A stretch of 36,068 nucleotides of DNA from Corynebacterium provencense (GCA_900049755.1 LT160592.1:1265650-1301717); one strand, 5' to 3'. Positions 16,501 to 24,651 are shown, numbered from the stretch's first letter. Notes: a model not told the origin generated them from the letters alone. Numbers and translations: made by a program.

Positions 16501-18412
16501 TCCGCTCGTGGCGAAGAACCACTACCGCGTCCTCGCCCACGATATGGAGCTGCTGCCACTGACGGCGAAGGAGCACACGGCACAGTGGACGCCGGTGGCG
16601 GCCGGCGATATCCAGCGGGAGTTCGTCGATGGACGCATCAACGTCTTGAGCTGTTCGACAACCTTCGAACTCGGCGTGGACGTTGGTGACCTGCAGTCCG
16701 TGGTGCTGCGTAATGTTCCGCCGCGGACGGCGAACTATGTACAGCGGGCTGGACGCGCCGGCCGGCGGACCGGTTCCGCGGCCTTCGTCCTCACGTTCGC
16801 CAAGCGTGCGGCGCACGATATGTCCGTGTACCAGAACCCGGTCTCCATGATCGACGGTGAGATGGCGGCACCGTTCATTCACATCGAGAACGACCGCATC
16901 GATACCCGGCACGCTTACTCGGTCGCCTTTGCGGACTTCCTGCGCCGACAGAATGATGCTGGTCGTACCTGGAGAACCGTCGGCGAGTTCTTCCGCGAAA
17001 GCAATGGGAACCTCCCCGGCTACCCGGCTCTCGTGGAGTACCTCACGGATGTTCCGAAGAACGTTATGGCGGCCCTGCACCGGATCCTCCCGCCCGCGAT
17101 GCATGAACTGGTCGGGTTGGATGATGGCAGGTGGGCACAGAACTACACTGAATTGCTCGAGAAGGTTGCGGCAACTGTCAGTGATGATTTTGCGCTGCTG
17201 GAGGAACAGGAATCAGAGGCTTCGAAAAAGAAGCACTTCAGTCGGGCAGCACAGATCCAGCGCACGATGAAGACACTTGAGACCGAGCAGTTGCTGAGCT
17301 TTCTCGCCAAACACAATCTCTTGCCGAAGTACGGGTTCCCGGTGGACACGGTGGATCTGAGCACATCGCTCTCCCCGGAGGGCAAGAAGATTCAGCTCCA
17401 GCGTGACCTGCTCATGGCCATCACTGATTACGCCCCGGGAGCCCAGGTCGTCGCGGGTGGCCAGCTCTGGGAATCTGCCGGGCTCCGCGTAGTCCCAGGC
17501 AAGGATCTGCAGACGTCGTACTGGATCTTGTGCCCCCACTGCGATCATGTGGAGACTAGCAAGGTGGAGTTTGGTGAGATGGTGACCTGCTCCCGCTGTG
17601 CTGAGCCCCTGGACTCGGCCAAGGCCCAGCAGTTCGTGATCCCGCAGTTCGGGTTCGTGGCGAAGCAAAAGTCGTCCCGGGTGGGAACGACGCCCCCGGA
17701 GAGGGTGTGGAGCCGGACCGAATTTGTCCAGGAGTTCGGTGAGGAGATGCAGACCACGGTCTATCCGCCGAATGCTACGGACGATGACGCGACCAGTGAG
17801 TCCACACCGACAGTGCAGGTCTCTGCCTGGGCCCGGACGACGATGGGTGCGCTGAACTCCGGAAGCACATATCTGGGCTACACGTACTGCTCGGCATGTG
17901 GCTTCGCCTCGGATCAACGGCAGTTCCCGAAGAGCCACATCAATCCGCGCACGGGCAACGAATGCACCATGCACCACCTGGAACGCCGGTCGCTGGCGCA
18001 CACCTATGAGACGGATATCGCCACGATCGCGGCTCCGTTGTTCCCGAGCGGTGACCGGAACCAGTGGCGCAGTGCCCTGTACGCCGTGTTGGAGGCAGCC
18101 TCGGAGACGCTGCAGATCGATCGGGACGACCTGGGTGGCACCCTGGCGATGTACGACGGCCGACCAACGATGGTCCTGTTCGATGCGGTCCCTGGTGGCG
18201 CAGGCATCACTACGAAGATCCAGGAGAACTTCCCCGAGGTGCTGAGAGCTGCATTGCACCGAGTCTCATACTGCGGATGTGGGGAGGACACGTCCTGCTA
18301 CGCCTGCCTGCGCTCATACAGTAACCAGCGGTTCCATGAGTCCCTGCGACGCGACGCGGCGAAGGAGCTTCTGGAGCACATGCTGAATGTGGTCAACGCA
18401 GTCTCTGTGTAG
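13526..18412 (+). CDS. DruE-like SF2 helicase with DUF1998-type zinc-rich C-terminus
   Basis: A 1628-residue DExH helicase. Order: acidic N-terminus; Q-motif-like RPLYQHQEQAL; Walker A TGTGSGKTE (K166); PMNALANDQ; MDEAH (303-306); TSAS motif III; a long insert; helicase C-domain ending in QRAGRAGRR (1073-1081); and a DUF1998-type end with cysteines C1583, C1585, C1591 and C1594. CxxC pairs also occur at 538/541, 606/609, 621/624, 646/649, 961/964, 1336/1339, 1355/1358 and 1455/1458, so several zinc knuckles are likely. This composition and size match DruE. The ATG at 13526 was chosen because it overlaps the DruH-like stop by eight bases and has AAAGG upstream; the frame is open further upstream but inside the previous gene. 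It would provide ATP-driven movement on DNA or RNA in anti-phage defence. Confidence 0.75.
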   Translation: MSDDRTNDLTLDSPDFSDFEDFFGPASSTAPVAAPNSADQLQQDARSAGRRTVDPIAAAEHISQDYRRYLKTMLRPSNSLISEAFFTAVDTAESLTTGPILQLTPPYAPGNSPQTLIDQGVLQESFTQLDSAIPLDRPLYQHQEQALHKVASGRNLIVSTGTGSGKTESFLIPVLNELFRQKEAGELGPGVRALLLYPMNALANDQVKRLRQLLVNTPEITFGRYTGETKQTQKDALTLYREVNGQKARPLPNELISREQMQQTPPNILLTNYAMLEYLLLRPTDTTLFDGDQADSWRFIIMDEAHVYAGAQGTEIGMLLRRLKDRVVREQPLQCIATSASLEGTEQQIMDFGSDIFGEPFEFVTDDPSRQDLVRATKEERPHEPTWALNPTLFDGAGDAGVQVLTDALTEEVHRRGGSSTDRQQRYGVLSEEQHIVALREELAEHSTSIADAGAALWPELDQDAAMHRVHQLVQIGSVETSASGVPVLAARYHFFVRSTEGAFLGFREGMTPVISLDRQTHIPGSDPERPMYELGTCTKCGAVHLGGAVEDWTFLPIEKAADAERAQRWVVLTDQDKDAVLDEDEDETNQGEEKSNGKPVLTALCMGCGELNSDVTADSCVHCGSHDLLTVRVLEYMAKNKQQTCAVCGGRSVHLIRRLMTDVNAAPAVLTTSLYQLLPPSDKPEELDLVGGGRKLLTFSDSRQAAAFAAPYLESSYGGLLERRILVEALTDEEFAAGGPIRQWVKRAGEVAQRNGVLAKTASPRQLRETAGPWVFYDMASTTRRLATEGLGLAKIEVRPEALDRMEIVPQLKKFLGSADEQTARDFLNLLVQDVRHKGAIMPPKDIPVNFNDERFAPRTGQQTITYDGGRNQLTKTFSWKAKGNRTNNRQGFFTKVISQAGQNISRPDQFIEQLMKLVWERLQTAEILRVENTNHMDRFAVDAQQLIVRPGETASWYRCDTCQTLTAFNVMELCPNGWCPGHLDAVDPQDPLVAKNHYRVLAHDMELLPLTAKEHTAQWTPVAAGDIQREFVDGRINVLSCSTTFELGVDVGDLQSVVLRNVPPRTANYVQRAGRAGRRTGSAAFVLTFAKRAAHDMSVYQNPVSMIDGEMAAPFIHIENDRIDTRHAYSVAFADFLRRQNDAGRTWRTVGEFFRESNGNLPGYPALVEYLTDVPKNVMAALHRILPPAMHELVGLDDGRWAQNYTELLEKVAATVSDDFALLEEQESEASKKKHFSRAAQIQRTMKTLETEQLLSFLAKHNLLPKYGFPVDTVDLSTSLSPEGKKIQLQRDLLMAITDYAPGAQVVAGGQLWESAGLRVVPGKDLQTSYWILCPHCDHVETSKVEFGEMVTCSRCAEPLDSAKAQQFVIPQFGFVAKQKSSRVGTTPPERVWSRTEFVQEFGEEMQTTVYPPNATDDDATSESTPTVQVSAWARTTMGALNSGSTYLGYTYCSACGFASDQRQFPKSHINPRTGNECTMHHLERRSLAHTYETDIATIAAPLFPSGDRNQWRSALYAVLEAASETLQIDRDDLGGTLAMYDGRPTMVLFDAVPGGAGITTKIQENFPEVLRAALHRVSYCGCGEDTSCYACLRSYSNQRFHESLRRDAAKELLEHMLNVVNAVSV

Positions 18413-18541
18413 CCGGTCAACTGAGTGGTGACTTCAGATCGAAGGCTCTCCGTAGGCTGTTCGATTGTCACGAGACCTTGTCCGGATGGACCGCTATGGT
18501 GCGAGAGTGACTACTCCCATCCCTTCCCTCAGGAGAACACC

Positions 18542-18739
18542 ATGGACTTGACCGTCGAAGACCGCGCTGAATGGATCGACGATGCTAAAGACGCAATCCG
18601 CGGACGGATGCTACTCCGCATGCTGAGCGTCGAAGAGGCGTACACCGCGCTCTCCAACGAACACGTGTGGCGAAACGAACTGCCCAGTGCCGTCCTCCAG
18701 GAAGCCTACAAACAAATGACCACCGGGGAAGCGCGTTAA
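18542..18739 (+). CDS. Small unknown protein, 65 aa, after the DruE-like gene
   Basis: The ATG at 18542 follows a good ribosome site (AGGAGA, eight bases upstream). The frame is open earlier but without a comparable start. The product is hydrophilic, mostly helical by composition (VEDRAEWIDDAKDAIRGRM, VEEAYTALSNE) and has no cysteines or transmembrane segment. No family is recognised. It lies 129 bases after the helicase stop and 20 bases from the end of the convergent PLD-helicase. A weak TATGGT (18495-18500) could be its own -10. Because it sits inside the island, it could be an accessory, regulator or antitoxin-like factor; that is speculation. Confidence 0.6.
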   Translation: MDLTVEDRAEWIDDAKDAIRGRMLLRMLSVEEAYTALSNEHVWRNELPSAVLQEAYKQMTTGEAR

Positions 18740-18758
18740 TCGTCGAACTTAGGCTGGC

Positions 18759-21638
18759 TCAATCACCCGCATCCACCAGGTACCCGAACAGTCCTGGCTC
18801 CACGACATGGTCAAGATCGAGCTTCATATTGACTACGGGGACGTCCTTTCCCTTGTCATCCACGATGTGAGTGTCATGGGCGTCTCTAGCAGTGGCCTCA
18901 CCGAGGTAGAAGAAGTCACCGCCGTCCACATCACTCTTCTTCACAAAGACGTGTAATGGGAACAAGTTGTTGGCTATGTCGTTCTCACGTTTGCTCTTCA
19001 GCGAGGTCCGGCTCTTGGTGAACCAGTTGATCGTTGCCTCGCTTTCAAAGCTGTCTTCGTACTGGGTCGTCGCCGAGATGTCTGCTGCTTTGTCGTGCGT
19101 GATAAAGATGGGACACGTTCCGGAAAAGGAATCCGCCTTGTAGCCGTACAGAGTGCTGTACTGGTTGGACTCAAAGTTCAGCAGCCGGCACACGTCCTTA
19201 CGTGTGTACTGATGGCCGACGACGAGCGTCCCTGACCAGGATTCGTCATGTCTGGCCAAGAAGAGCGCTGTGTCAATGGAATCTTTGACATGCGTCGTGA
19301 AATTTCCTCCCCGGTCGAAGAGCTGAGCGAAAACGTCGTCCAGAATATACTGTTCGCCTTCGATTCGCATCACTGGATGTGGACCGTACTTCTTCATCTC
19401 CGACTCAACGAAGAACCTTAGTGTCAAAATCCTCTCCACGGACGCCACCGTCGCCTCATCTGAGGAACACTCGTCGTCCTGGAGTAAACCAATAAAGTCA
19501 GTCCGGGACAGTGAACGCTGCTCTAACAGGGCCTTCAGCAACAGCATCTCGTGCGGGCGCTTACCGTTGAGCAATTCACTGTCGAGCAGCGAGATGTATG
19601 CCGCCTCCTCAGCAGTCGGCGCAACTTCGACCATGCCGAAATGGTGCAGCAGGTTCCAATAGCTCTTTTTCTTCGCCGCGATGACAACCGGATCCACAGT
19701 ATGGAAACGGGCGAAATCAATAAGCATCGGAATATGTCCGAGCCTATACTCCAGATCACGGATGGATTTCTTGAGATTCGGCACGGAATCCAGCTTCGCT
19801 CTTTGCAAAGAGTGCAGCACTCGATCCCGAGATACCTTGTCGAAACTCACGCTGGAAACTCCAGCAATGACGCCAGTCGTCTGCGCACGGATGAGCTTCT
19901 CCTTTATGGTGTCCGGGTTGAGGCTACTGTCGCCGAACAGTGCAATGGGGATAAGGAAGTTGTTCTTGTAGTTGCCAATGAAGTCAATGACTCGCAGGTG
20001 ATCCTTACCCGGCGCCTTGCGCAGCCCACGTCCCAGTTGCTGGGTAAAAATGATGCTGGATTCCGTGTTCCTCAGCATCACTACCTGGTTAACTGTAGGG
20101 ATGTCGATACCCTCGTTAAAGATGTCCCTGGTAATGATGTAGTCCAGGTTCCCCATCTCTAGTTCCCGAATCGCTGTATCTCTCTGCTCTGCGGTCGACT
20201 CACCGGTGAGAGCCACCGTGCGCAACTTCCTTCCGTTGATCTCCTGTTCATTGAACAACCGGGAGAGCTCATGTGCTTCATCCTTACCCGAGCAGAACAT
20301 CAGACCCTTGACGCCTCGAGGGAAGCCGTACGTCCGTAACATCTCCAGGATATACTGCACCCGCTTCGGGGCAACGAGTTTCGATAGGTCAGCTGTGGTG
20401 TCCTTCGTTTCGCCTTCGTCAGTCAAATACTCCCTCACCCCGTAGTAGTCGAAGGGAGCCAGCATGTCTGCTTCCAGCGCAGCCTGCAGACGAATTTCGT
20501 AGGGGACGTTATAATCGAAGAGTTCGAAGATATTGAAGGCGTCGGTGCGCTCCGGCGTCGCGGTCAGTCCCAGGAGAAAACCCGGTTCAAAGTGGTCGAT
20601 GATGCGACCGTAGCCGTCCGCACCCGCTCGGTGGACCTCATCAATGATGATGAGGTCGAAGGCGTCTCGCGGGATGGACGCCAAGGTCTCAGGCTGAGAC
20701 AGCGTCTGCTCCATGGCAAAGATATAACGACGGTCGATCTGTCGCTCAGCGCCGACAAGACGACCGAATTCTACTTCCTCCCCACCCAGGACCAGCTGAA
20801 ACTGTGACATCGCCTTGGTGAGGATCTGCTCGCGGTGAACAATGAAAAGCATGCGTGCGGGATCAATCTCGCGAGCGGCAAGGGCTGCGAGAATAGTTTT
20901 TCCCGTTCCGGTCGCAGAGATCACCAATGCGCGTCTCTCACCCGATTCGCGTACTTTACGGATCTCATCGAGAGCTTCAGTCTGCATCGTGTTCGGCACC
21001 ACATGGTCGACAAAAACTTCATTGTTGTTATCCGCGGCGATAGTTTCCGGAGACACGCGAGGCAGTCTAGTTTTCTCGTACTCGTCGATCCACGTCGGCG
21101 TCAGCCGTGTACTCTCGTCTCGCTGTCGCTGAATGGCATCCCTTAGCTGGTAGGTAATGTCTCCCTCAGGAAGTGCGGAGAAGCGGAGGTTCCACTCCTT
21201 GTTCGTTGTCAGCGCATAGCGAGTGAGGTTAGAGCTCCCCACTATCGCCGAGAGACCTTCTTTCTGGCTGAAGACATAGCCCTTGGCGTGGAAACCTCCC
21301 GCGCCACCAGGGTGGATGAGGACTTCGATATTGTCCAAAGTGAGCAGTTCACGGAACATATCCGGCTCATTGAAATCCAGGTAGGTGGACGTGATGATCG
21401 TTGCCTGCCCCTGGAAGTCAAGTAGGTCTTGCTTCAGCAGCCCCAGTGCACTGGGAGCGATGAAAGCGACGGAGAAATATGCGCGCTCGGAACGCCTCAG
21501 TTCATCCTTAATCGCGCGCACCATGGTGTTTCCGTCGTCGTTGACGATGAGTTTCGGATTATAGAGCTGTTCCGAGGGCACTGTGTGGTCGAGGAAGCCA
21601 AAGGCGGTTCCTGCACCGACCGGGCTGTCGAAACTCAT
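18759..21638 (-). CDS. PLD-nuclease / SF2 helicase / DUF3427 fusion protein
   Basis: A 959-residue multidomain protein. Residues about 25-185 are a phospholipase D-like nuclease domain with FHAKGYVF (H117, K119) and GSSNLTR (134-140). Next is an SF2 helicase with Walker A ATGTGKT (K247), DEVH (333-336), TATPERTD, and motifs V/VI in ITRDIFNEGIDIP and QQLGRGLRKAPGK. The C-terminal 350 residues match the DUF3427 type that normally follows this helicase. One HKD-type site is visible, so the nuclease may act as a dimer. The start codon overlaps the Nudix stop (ATGA at 21635-21638), giving translational coupling. Clearly lower GC than the flanks. Likely a nucleic-acid-targeting defence protein; no methyltransferase is nearby, so self/non-self discrimination must work otherwise. 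Confidence 0.82.
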   Translation of the reverse strand: MSFDSPVGAGTAFGFLDHTVPSEQLYNPKLIVNDDGNTMVRAIKDELRRSERAYFSVAFIAPSALGLLKQDLLDFQGQATIITSTYLDFNEPDMFRELLTLDNIEVLIHPGGAGGFHAKGYVFSQKEGLSAIVGSSNLTRYALTTNKEWNLRFSALPEGDITYQLRDAIQRQRDESTRLTPTWIDEYEKTRLPRVSPETIAADNNNEVFVDHVVPNTMQTEALDEIRKVRESGERRALVISATGTGKTILAALAAREIDPARMLFIVHREQILTKAMSQFQLVLGGEEVEFGRLVGAERQIDRRYIFAMEQTLSQPETLASIPRDAFDLIIIDEVHRAGADGYGRIIDHFEPGFLLGLTATPERTDAFNIFELFDYNVPYEIRLQAALEADMLAPFDYYGVREYLTDEGETKDTTADLSKLVAPKRVQYILEMLRTYGFPRGVKGLMFCSGKDEAHELSRLFNEQEINGRKLRTVALTGESTAEQRDTAIRELEMGNLDYIITRDIFNEGIDIPTVNQVVMLRNTESSIIFTQQLGRGLRKAPGKDHLRVIDFIGNYKNNFLIPIALFGDSSLNPDTIKEKLIRAQTTGVIAGVSSVSFDKVSRDRVLHSLQRAKLDSVPNLKKSIRDLEYRLGHIPMLIDFARFHTVDPVVIAAKKKSYWNLLHHFGMVEVAPTAEEAAYISLLDSELLNGKRPHEMLLLKALLEQRSLSRTDFIGLLQDDECSSDEATVASVERILTLRFFVESEMKKYGPHPVMRIEGEQYILDDVFAQLFDRGGNFTTHVKDSIDTALFLARHDESWSGTLVVGHQYTRKDVCRLLNFESNQYSTLYGYKADSFSGTCPIFITHDKAADISATTQYEDSFESEATINWFTKSRTSLKSKRENDIANNLFPLHVFVKKSDVDGGDFFYLGEATARDAHDTHIVDDKGKDVPVVNMKLDLDHVVEPGLFGYLVDAGD

Positions 21639-22033
21639 GCAGCGAAGTGTGCGACAACGAGGTCAACAGCAGGGACATCCGCGGGAGCCCAGGGGAGATT
21701 GGCTAGTTCTGCCGCCTCCACCCAGCGCACTTCAGCATGCTCAGTGAGCGTGGGCTCCTGGTCCACGATTGTGCCGAAGAACGTGGTGAGAATGACTGTG
21801 CCGAAGTCATAGTCGTACTCGGTGGTGGTGACTTTCTCACCGATTTCCGCGGTGCAGAGCAGCTCCTCCTGCAGCTCTCGGCGCAGAGCCTGCTGCGGGG
21901 TTTCCCCGGGCTCAATCTTGCCGCCGGGGAACTCCCAGAAGCCAGCGAGGGACATGGCTTCACCCCGCTGTGCTGCAAGAACCTTAGTTCCCTCTGTAAG
22001 GACTGCTCCGACGACGTTGATCCGCTTTGCCAT
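21635..22033 (-). CDS. Nudix hydrolase (MutT-like), paired with the PLD-helicase
   Basis: A 132-residue Nudix pyrophosphohydrolase. The Nudix box spans residues 38-60: G38, E44, R52, E53, E56 and E57 are all in place, with the usual terminal glycine replaced by leucine (EELLC). The FWEFPGGK context is that of (deoxy)nucleoside-triphosphate hydrolases such as MutT/CTP pyrophosphohydrolase. It is the first gene of a two-gene unit and overlaps the helicase start by four bases. No Shine-Dalgarno is seen; a TAGGCT -10 seven bases upstream of the ATG suggests a leaderless transcript. It could clean the nucleotide pool, but coupling to a defence helicase suggests hydrolysis of a phage or signalling nucleotide (inference). 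Confidence 0.88.
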   Translation of the reverse strand: MAKRINVVGAVLTEGTKVLAAQRGEAMSLAGFWEFPGGKIEPGETPQQALRRELQEELLCTAEIGEKVTTTEYDYDFGTVILTTFFGTIVDQEPTLTEHAEVRWVEAAELANLPWAPADVPAVDLVVAHFAA

Positions 22034-22040
22034 GTCTGTC

Positions 22041-22046
22041 AGCCTA
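22041..22046 (-). promoter_or_regulatory. -10 box of a leaderless promoter for the Nudix-helicase unit
   Basis: On the minus strand TAGGCT fits TAnnnT and is followed by seven bases and then the Nudix ATG. The absence of a ribosome site there supports leaderless initiation. The -35 is weak. Confidence 0.45.
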
Positions 22047-22113
22047 ACAACTGGACGGACGCCGCCGGCTACCGTGACGGCTCATGTTGCTGAGCTCCGA
22101 ACGTCTTAAGGCG

Positions 22114-22308
22114 TCATATCTGCTTTTCATTGCCGCTGTCCCAGCCTCGGTGACGGAAGCTGCGGTGGTCCTGTTGGTTGGCGCGACGTTCAGGCTCATC
22201 CCGCAAGTCAGCCTGGTCCTCGTCAACCTCAGGTTCACTCTTCGCCACCCTGGAGATCAGAGAGTCTTTCTCCCGACTGACAGCTGCCGTCACTGGGACA
22301 TGCACCAT
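22114..22308 (-). CDS. Possible small charged protein, 64 aa
   Basis: A minus-strand frame whose ATG/GTG pair at 22308/22305 follows GGAGG. The product is very hydrophilic (KSEPEVDEDQADLRDEPERR and a basic tail) and resembles a disordered small protein more than random out-of-frame translation, which in this DNA is usually rich in Arg/Pro/Gly. It would lie 80 bases upstream of, and co-directional with, the Nudix gene. No family is recognised, and a chance frame cannot be excluded. Confidence 0.25.
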   Translation of the reverse strand: MVHVPVTAAVSREKDSLISRVAKSEPEVDEDQADLRDEPERRANQQDHRSFRHRGWDSGNEKQI

Positions 22309-22431
22309 GGTCCTCCGCTGGTTCTGACCCACCCTCCGCCCGGAACCACCCCTCCACCGTAAACTCGGGCATTAGTGCGCATCACCGGAGCCACATCACA
22401 CAACGCGGCCAGAACCCCGAGGAGCCCCACC

Positions 22432-22746
22432 ATGATCGTGACCACCACTGCCACCGTGGACGGACGCCCTGTCCGCGAGTATGTCCGCATCGTCGCCGGA
22501 GAGACTGTCGTGGGCATCAACATGTTCAAGGACATCGGCGCAGGCTTCCGCAACCTCGTCGGAGGGCGTTCCGCCGGCTATGAGACCGAGATCGTCAACG
22601 CCCGTGAGCAGGCTCTCGGTGAGATGGTGCAGCGCGCCATCGAACTCGGTGCTGAGGGCGTCATCGGTGTGAAGATCGACTACGAGTCCCTCGGCCAGGG
22701 CGGGATGGTCATGGTCACGGCGTCCGGAACCGCTGTCAGGTTCTGA
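22432..22746 (+). CDS. YbjQ/UPF0145 family protein
   Basis: A 104-residue member of the YbjQ (DUF74, 'heavy-metal-binding') family of small cytoplasmic proteins that form pentameric rings; the function is not established. Family pattern: [20 protein letters not shown] at the start, [20 protein letters not shown], then A-rich helix [14 protein letters not shown] and [13 protein letters not shown]. The ATG at 22432 was preferred because GAGGAGCC precedes it and the family begins with MIVTTT-like sequence; an in-frame ATG-less extension upstream is not protein-like. Convergent with ctaD, 60 bases apart. Confidence 0.88.
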   Translation: MIVTTTATVDGRPVREYVRIVAGETVVGINMFKDIGAGFRNLVGGRSAGYETEIVNAREQALGEMVQRAIELGAEGVIGVKIDYESLGQGGMVMVTASGTAVRF

Positions 22747-22806
22747 ACCCCGGACCCGACCCGACCCCGGACCTGGACCAGGCGTCCCGGCACCCCTGGA
22801 AATGGC

Positions 22807-24519
22807 CTAGAAGTGACCGCCGACGTGCGCTTCCTCGCGCATCCGGGTGACCATGTGCGGGTAGTGCAGCTCGAAGGCGGGCCGCTCGGAACGGATCTTC
22901 GGCAGGGAGTCGAAGTTGTGCCGCGGGGGCGGGCAGGAGGTCGCCCACTCCAGGGTGTTGCCGTAACCCCAGGGGTCGTCGACGGTGACGATCTCACCGT
23001 AACGCCAGGAGCTGAACACGTTCCAGATGAACGGCAGGACCGAGACACCCAGGATCAGTGCGCCGATGGTCGAGACCTGGTTCAGGGTGGTGAAGCCGTC
23101 CGAGTCCAGGTAGTCGGCGTAGCGCCGGGGCATGCCCATGTTGCCGAGCCAGTGCTGCACCAGGAATGTGGTGTGGAAGCCGATGAACGTCAGCCAGAAG
23201 TGGATCTTGCCCAGCTTCTCGTTCATCATGCGGCCGGTCATCTTCGGGAACCAGTAGTAGACGCCGGCGTAGGAGGCGAAGACCACCGTCCCGAACAGGG
23301 TGTAGTGGAAGTGCGCGACCACGAAGTACGTGTCCGACAGGTGGAAATCCAGTGCCGGGGAGGCCAGCATGACGCCGGTGAGACCGCCGAAGAGGAAGGT
23401 CGCGAAGAACCCGAGTGCGAAGATCATCGGAGTCTCGAAGGTGATCCGGCCCTTCCACATCGTGCCCAGCCAGTTGAAGAATTTCAGGCCGGTCGGCACG
23501 GCGATGAGGAAGGTCATGAAGGAGAAGAACGGCAGCAGCACCGCACCGGTGACGAACATGTGGTGCGCCCACACGCTCAGCGACAGTGCGGCGACACTGA
23601 GGCTGGCGAAGATCAGCCCGATGTACCCGAACATCGGCTTACGGCTGAACACCGGGAAGATCTCCGAGACGATTCCCCAGAACGGCAGTGCCAGGACGTA
23701 GACCTCGGGGTGGCCGAAGAACCAGAACAGGTGCTGCCACAGGACGCCGCCGCCGTTGGCGGGGTCGAAGATGTGGCCCCCGAACAACCGGTCGTACAGG
23801 ACGCCGAGAGCTGCCGCGGTGAGCAGCGGGAAGATCAGCAGGGACAGCAGGGAGGTGACCAGGATCTCCCAGGTGAAGATCGGCATCCGGAACATGGTCA
23901 TACCCGGGGCGCGCAGGCACAGGATCGTGGTCATCATGTTGATGGCCGAGGCGATGGTGCCCACACCTGTCATCCCCACGCCGACGATCCACAGGTTCGA
24001 CCCGACCCCGGGGCTGTGGATGGCGTCCGCCAGGGGCATGTACATCGTCCAGCCGAAGTCGGCGGCGCCGCCGGGGGTGAGGAACCCGGAGAGCATGATG
24101 ATGCCTCCGAAGGCGGTGATCCACAGGCCGAAGGCGTTGAGACGGGGGAAGGCGACGTCAGGGGCGCCGATCTGCAACGGGATCATGTAGTTGCCGAATC
24201 CCCACACGACCGGGGTTCCGTAGAGCAGCAGCATCACCGTGCCGTGCATGGTGAACAGCTGGTTGAACTGCTCGTTGGACAGGTACTGCATGCCCGGGTG
24301 GAACAGTTCCAGCCGGATCAGCAGGGCCATCAGGCCCCCTGCGAAGAAGAAGCAGAAGGACATGATGATGTACATGATCCCGAGCTGCTTGTGGTCGGTG
24401 GTCGTCAGGATCGTCAGGGCGTGGTTGCCTTTCAGCGACCTGCCGCCCTGGGGCTCGGGCCTGGCGGGAGCTGCGGACGGCCGTCCGGCCGTATCCTCCC
24501 GCGGTGCTACCGCTGTCAT
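22807..24519 (-). CDS. ctaD: Cytochrome c oxidase (aa3) subunit I
   Basis: The catalytic membrane subunit of the aa3-type cytochrome c oxidase, 570 residues with 12 hydrophobic segments. It carries heme a, heme a3 and CuB. Signatures: MHGTVMLLL (a low-spin heme ligand, H92), [12 protein letters not shown] (CuB His with the cross-linked Tyr), WAHHMF (the two CuB histidines) and [10 protein letters not shown] (heme a3 and heme a ligands). A strong AGGAGG precedes the ATG. As in corynebacteria and mycobacteria, it stands apart from the other oxidase and bc1 genes. With the nearby cyd cluster the window encodes parts of both terminal branches of respiration. Confidence 0.97.
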   Translation of the reverse strand: MTAVAPREDTAGRPSAAPARPEPQGGRSLKGNHALTILTTTDHKQLGIMYIIMSFCFFFAGGLMALLIRLELFHPGMQYLSNEQFNQLFTMHGTVMLLLYGTPVVWGFGNYMIPLQIGAPDVAFPRLNAFGLWITAFGGIIMLSGFLTPGGAADFGWTMYMPLADAIHSPGVGSNLWIVGVGMTGVGTIASAINMMTTILCLRAPGMTMFRMPIFTWEILVTSLLSLLIFPLLTAAALGVLYDRLFGGHIFDPANGGGVLWQHLFWFFGHPEVYVLALPFWGIVSEIFPVFSRKPMFGYIGLIFASLSVAALSLSVWAHHMFVTGAVLLPFFSFMTFLIAVPTGLKFFNWLGTMWKGRITFETPMIFALGFFATFLFGGLTGVMLASPALDFHLSDTYFVVAHFHYTLFGTVVFASYAGVYYWFPKMTGRMMNEKLGKIHFWLTFIGFHTTFLVQHWLGNMGMPRRYADYLDSDGFTTLNQVSTIGALILGVSVLPFIWNVFSSWRYGEIVTVDDPWGYGNTLEWATSCPPPRHNFDSLPKIRSERPAFELHYPHMVTRMREEAHVGGHF

Positions 24520-24620
24520 TGTCGTACCTCCTGGTGCGAGCGGTGAGCGTCAGCGCCCCGGTTGTGGAAACGGGGACAGTTCACCGCAAGTGTCTGACAC
24601 TGACGTTAGGAGCGTCCTAT

Positions 24621-24637
24621 CCCCCCAGGTAGGGGGG
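24621..24637. terminator. GC hairpin between lysR and ctaD
   Basis: A perfect inverted repeat of six C and six G around a five-base loop (AGGTA), between the lysR stop and the ctaD start. On the plus strand it is followed by CTTTCGTT, on the minus strand by no U-run. It may end the minus-strand lysR transcript weakly, or be a regulatory structure ahead of ctaD. Confidence 0.4.
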
Positions 24638-24651
24638 CTTTCGTTATGGGG

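Larger units (their letters stand above)
22034..22431. other. Right edge of the island; mostly noncoding
   Basis: About 400 bases between the divergent Nudix and YbjQ starts. It holds the Nudix promoter, a possible 64-aa minus-strand gene (22114-22308) and probably the YbjQ promoter in the last 60 bases. No transfer RNA, integrase or clear repeat matching the left edge was found. Confidence 0.4.

Noticed and set aside
15410..17104. 564-aa minus-strand open frame inside the DruE-like gene
   Set aside because: Antisense to conserved helicase motifs and without family features. Similar shadows occur opposite druH, cydA and cydD.
9871..21638. DISARM system (helicase, DUF1998 and PLD proteins)
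   Set aside because: In DISARM the DUF1998 protein, the helicase and the PLD protein are separate and a DNA methyltransferase is present. Here DUF1998 is fused to a giant helicase, PLD is fused to another, and no methyltransferase is seen.
18759..21638. Mokosh type II (helicase-PLD fusion)
   Set aside because: Mokosh uses an SF1-type RNA helicase with a C-terminal PLD. This protein has an N-terminal PLD, an SF2 DEVH helicase and DUF3427.
22813..24546. 577-aa plus-strand open frame
   Set aside because: Antisense to ctaD, whose motifs are unmistakable. The plus-strand translation is Glu/His/Gly/Gln-rich noise.
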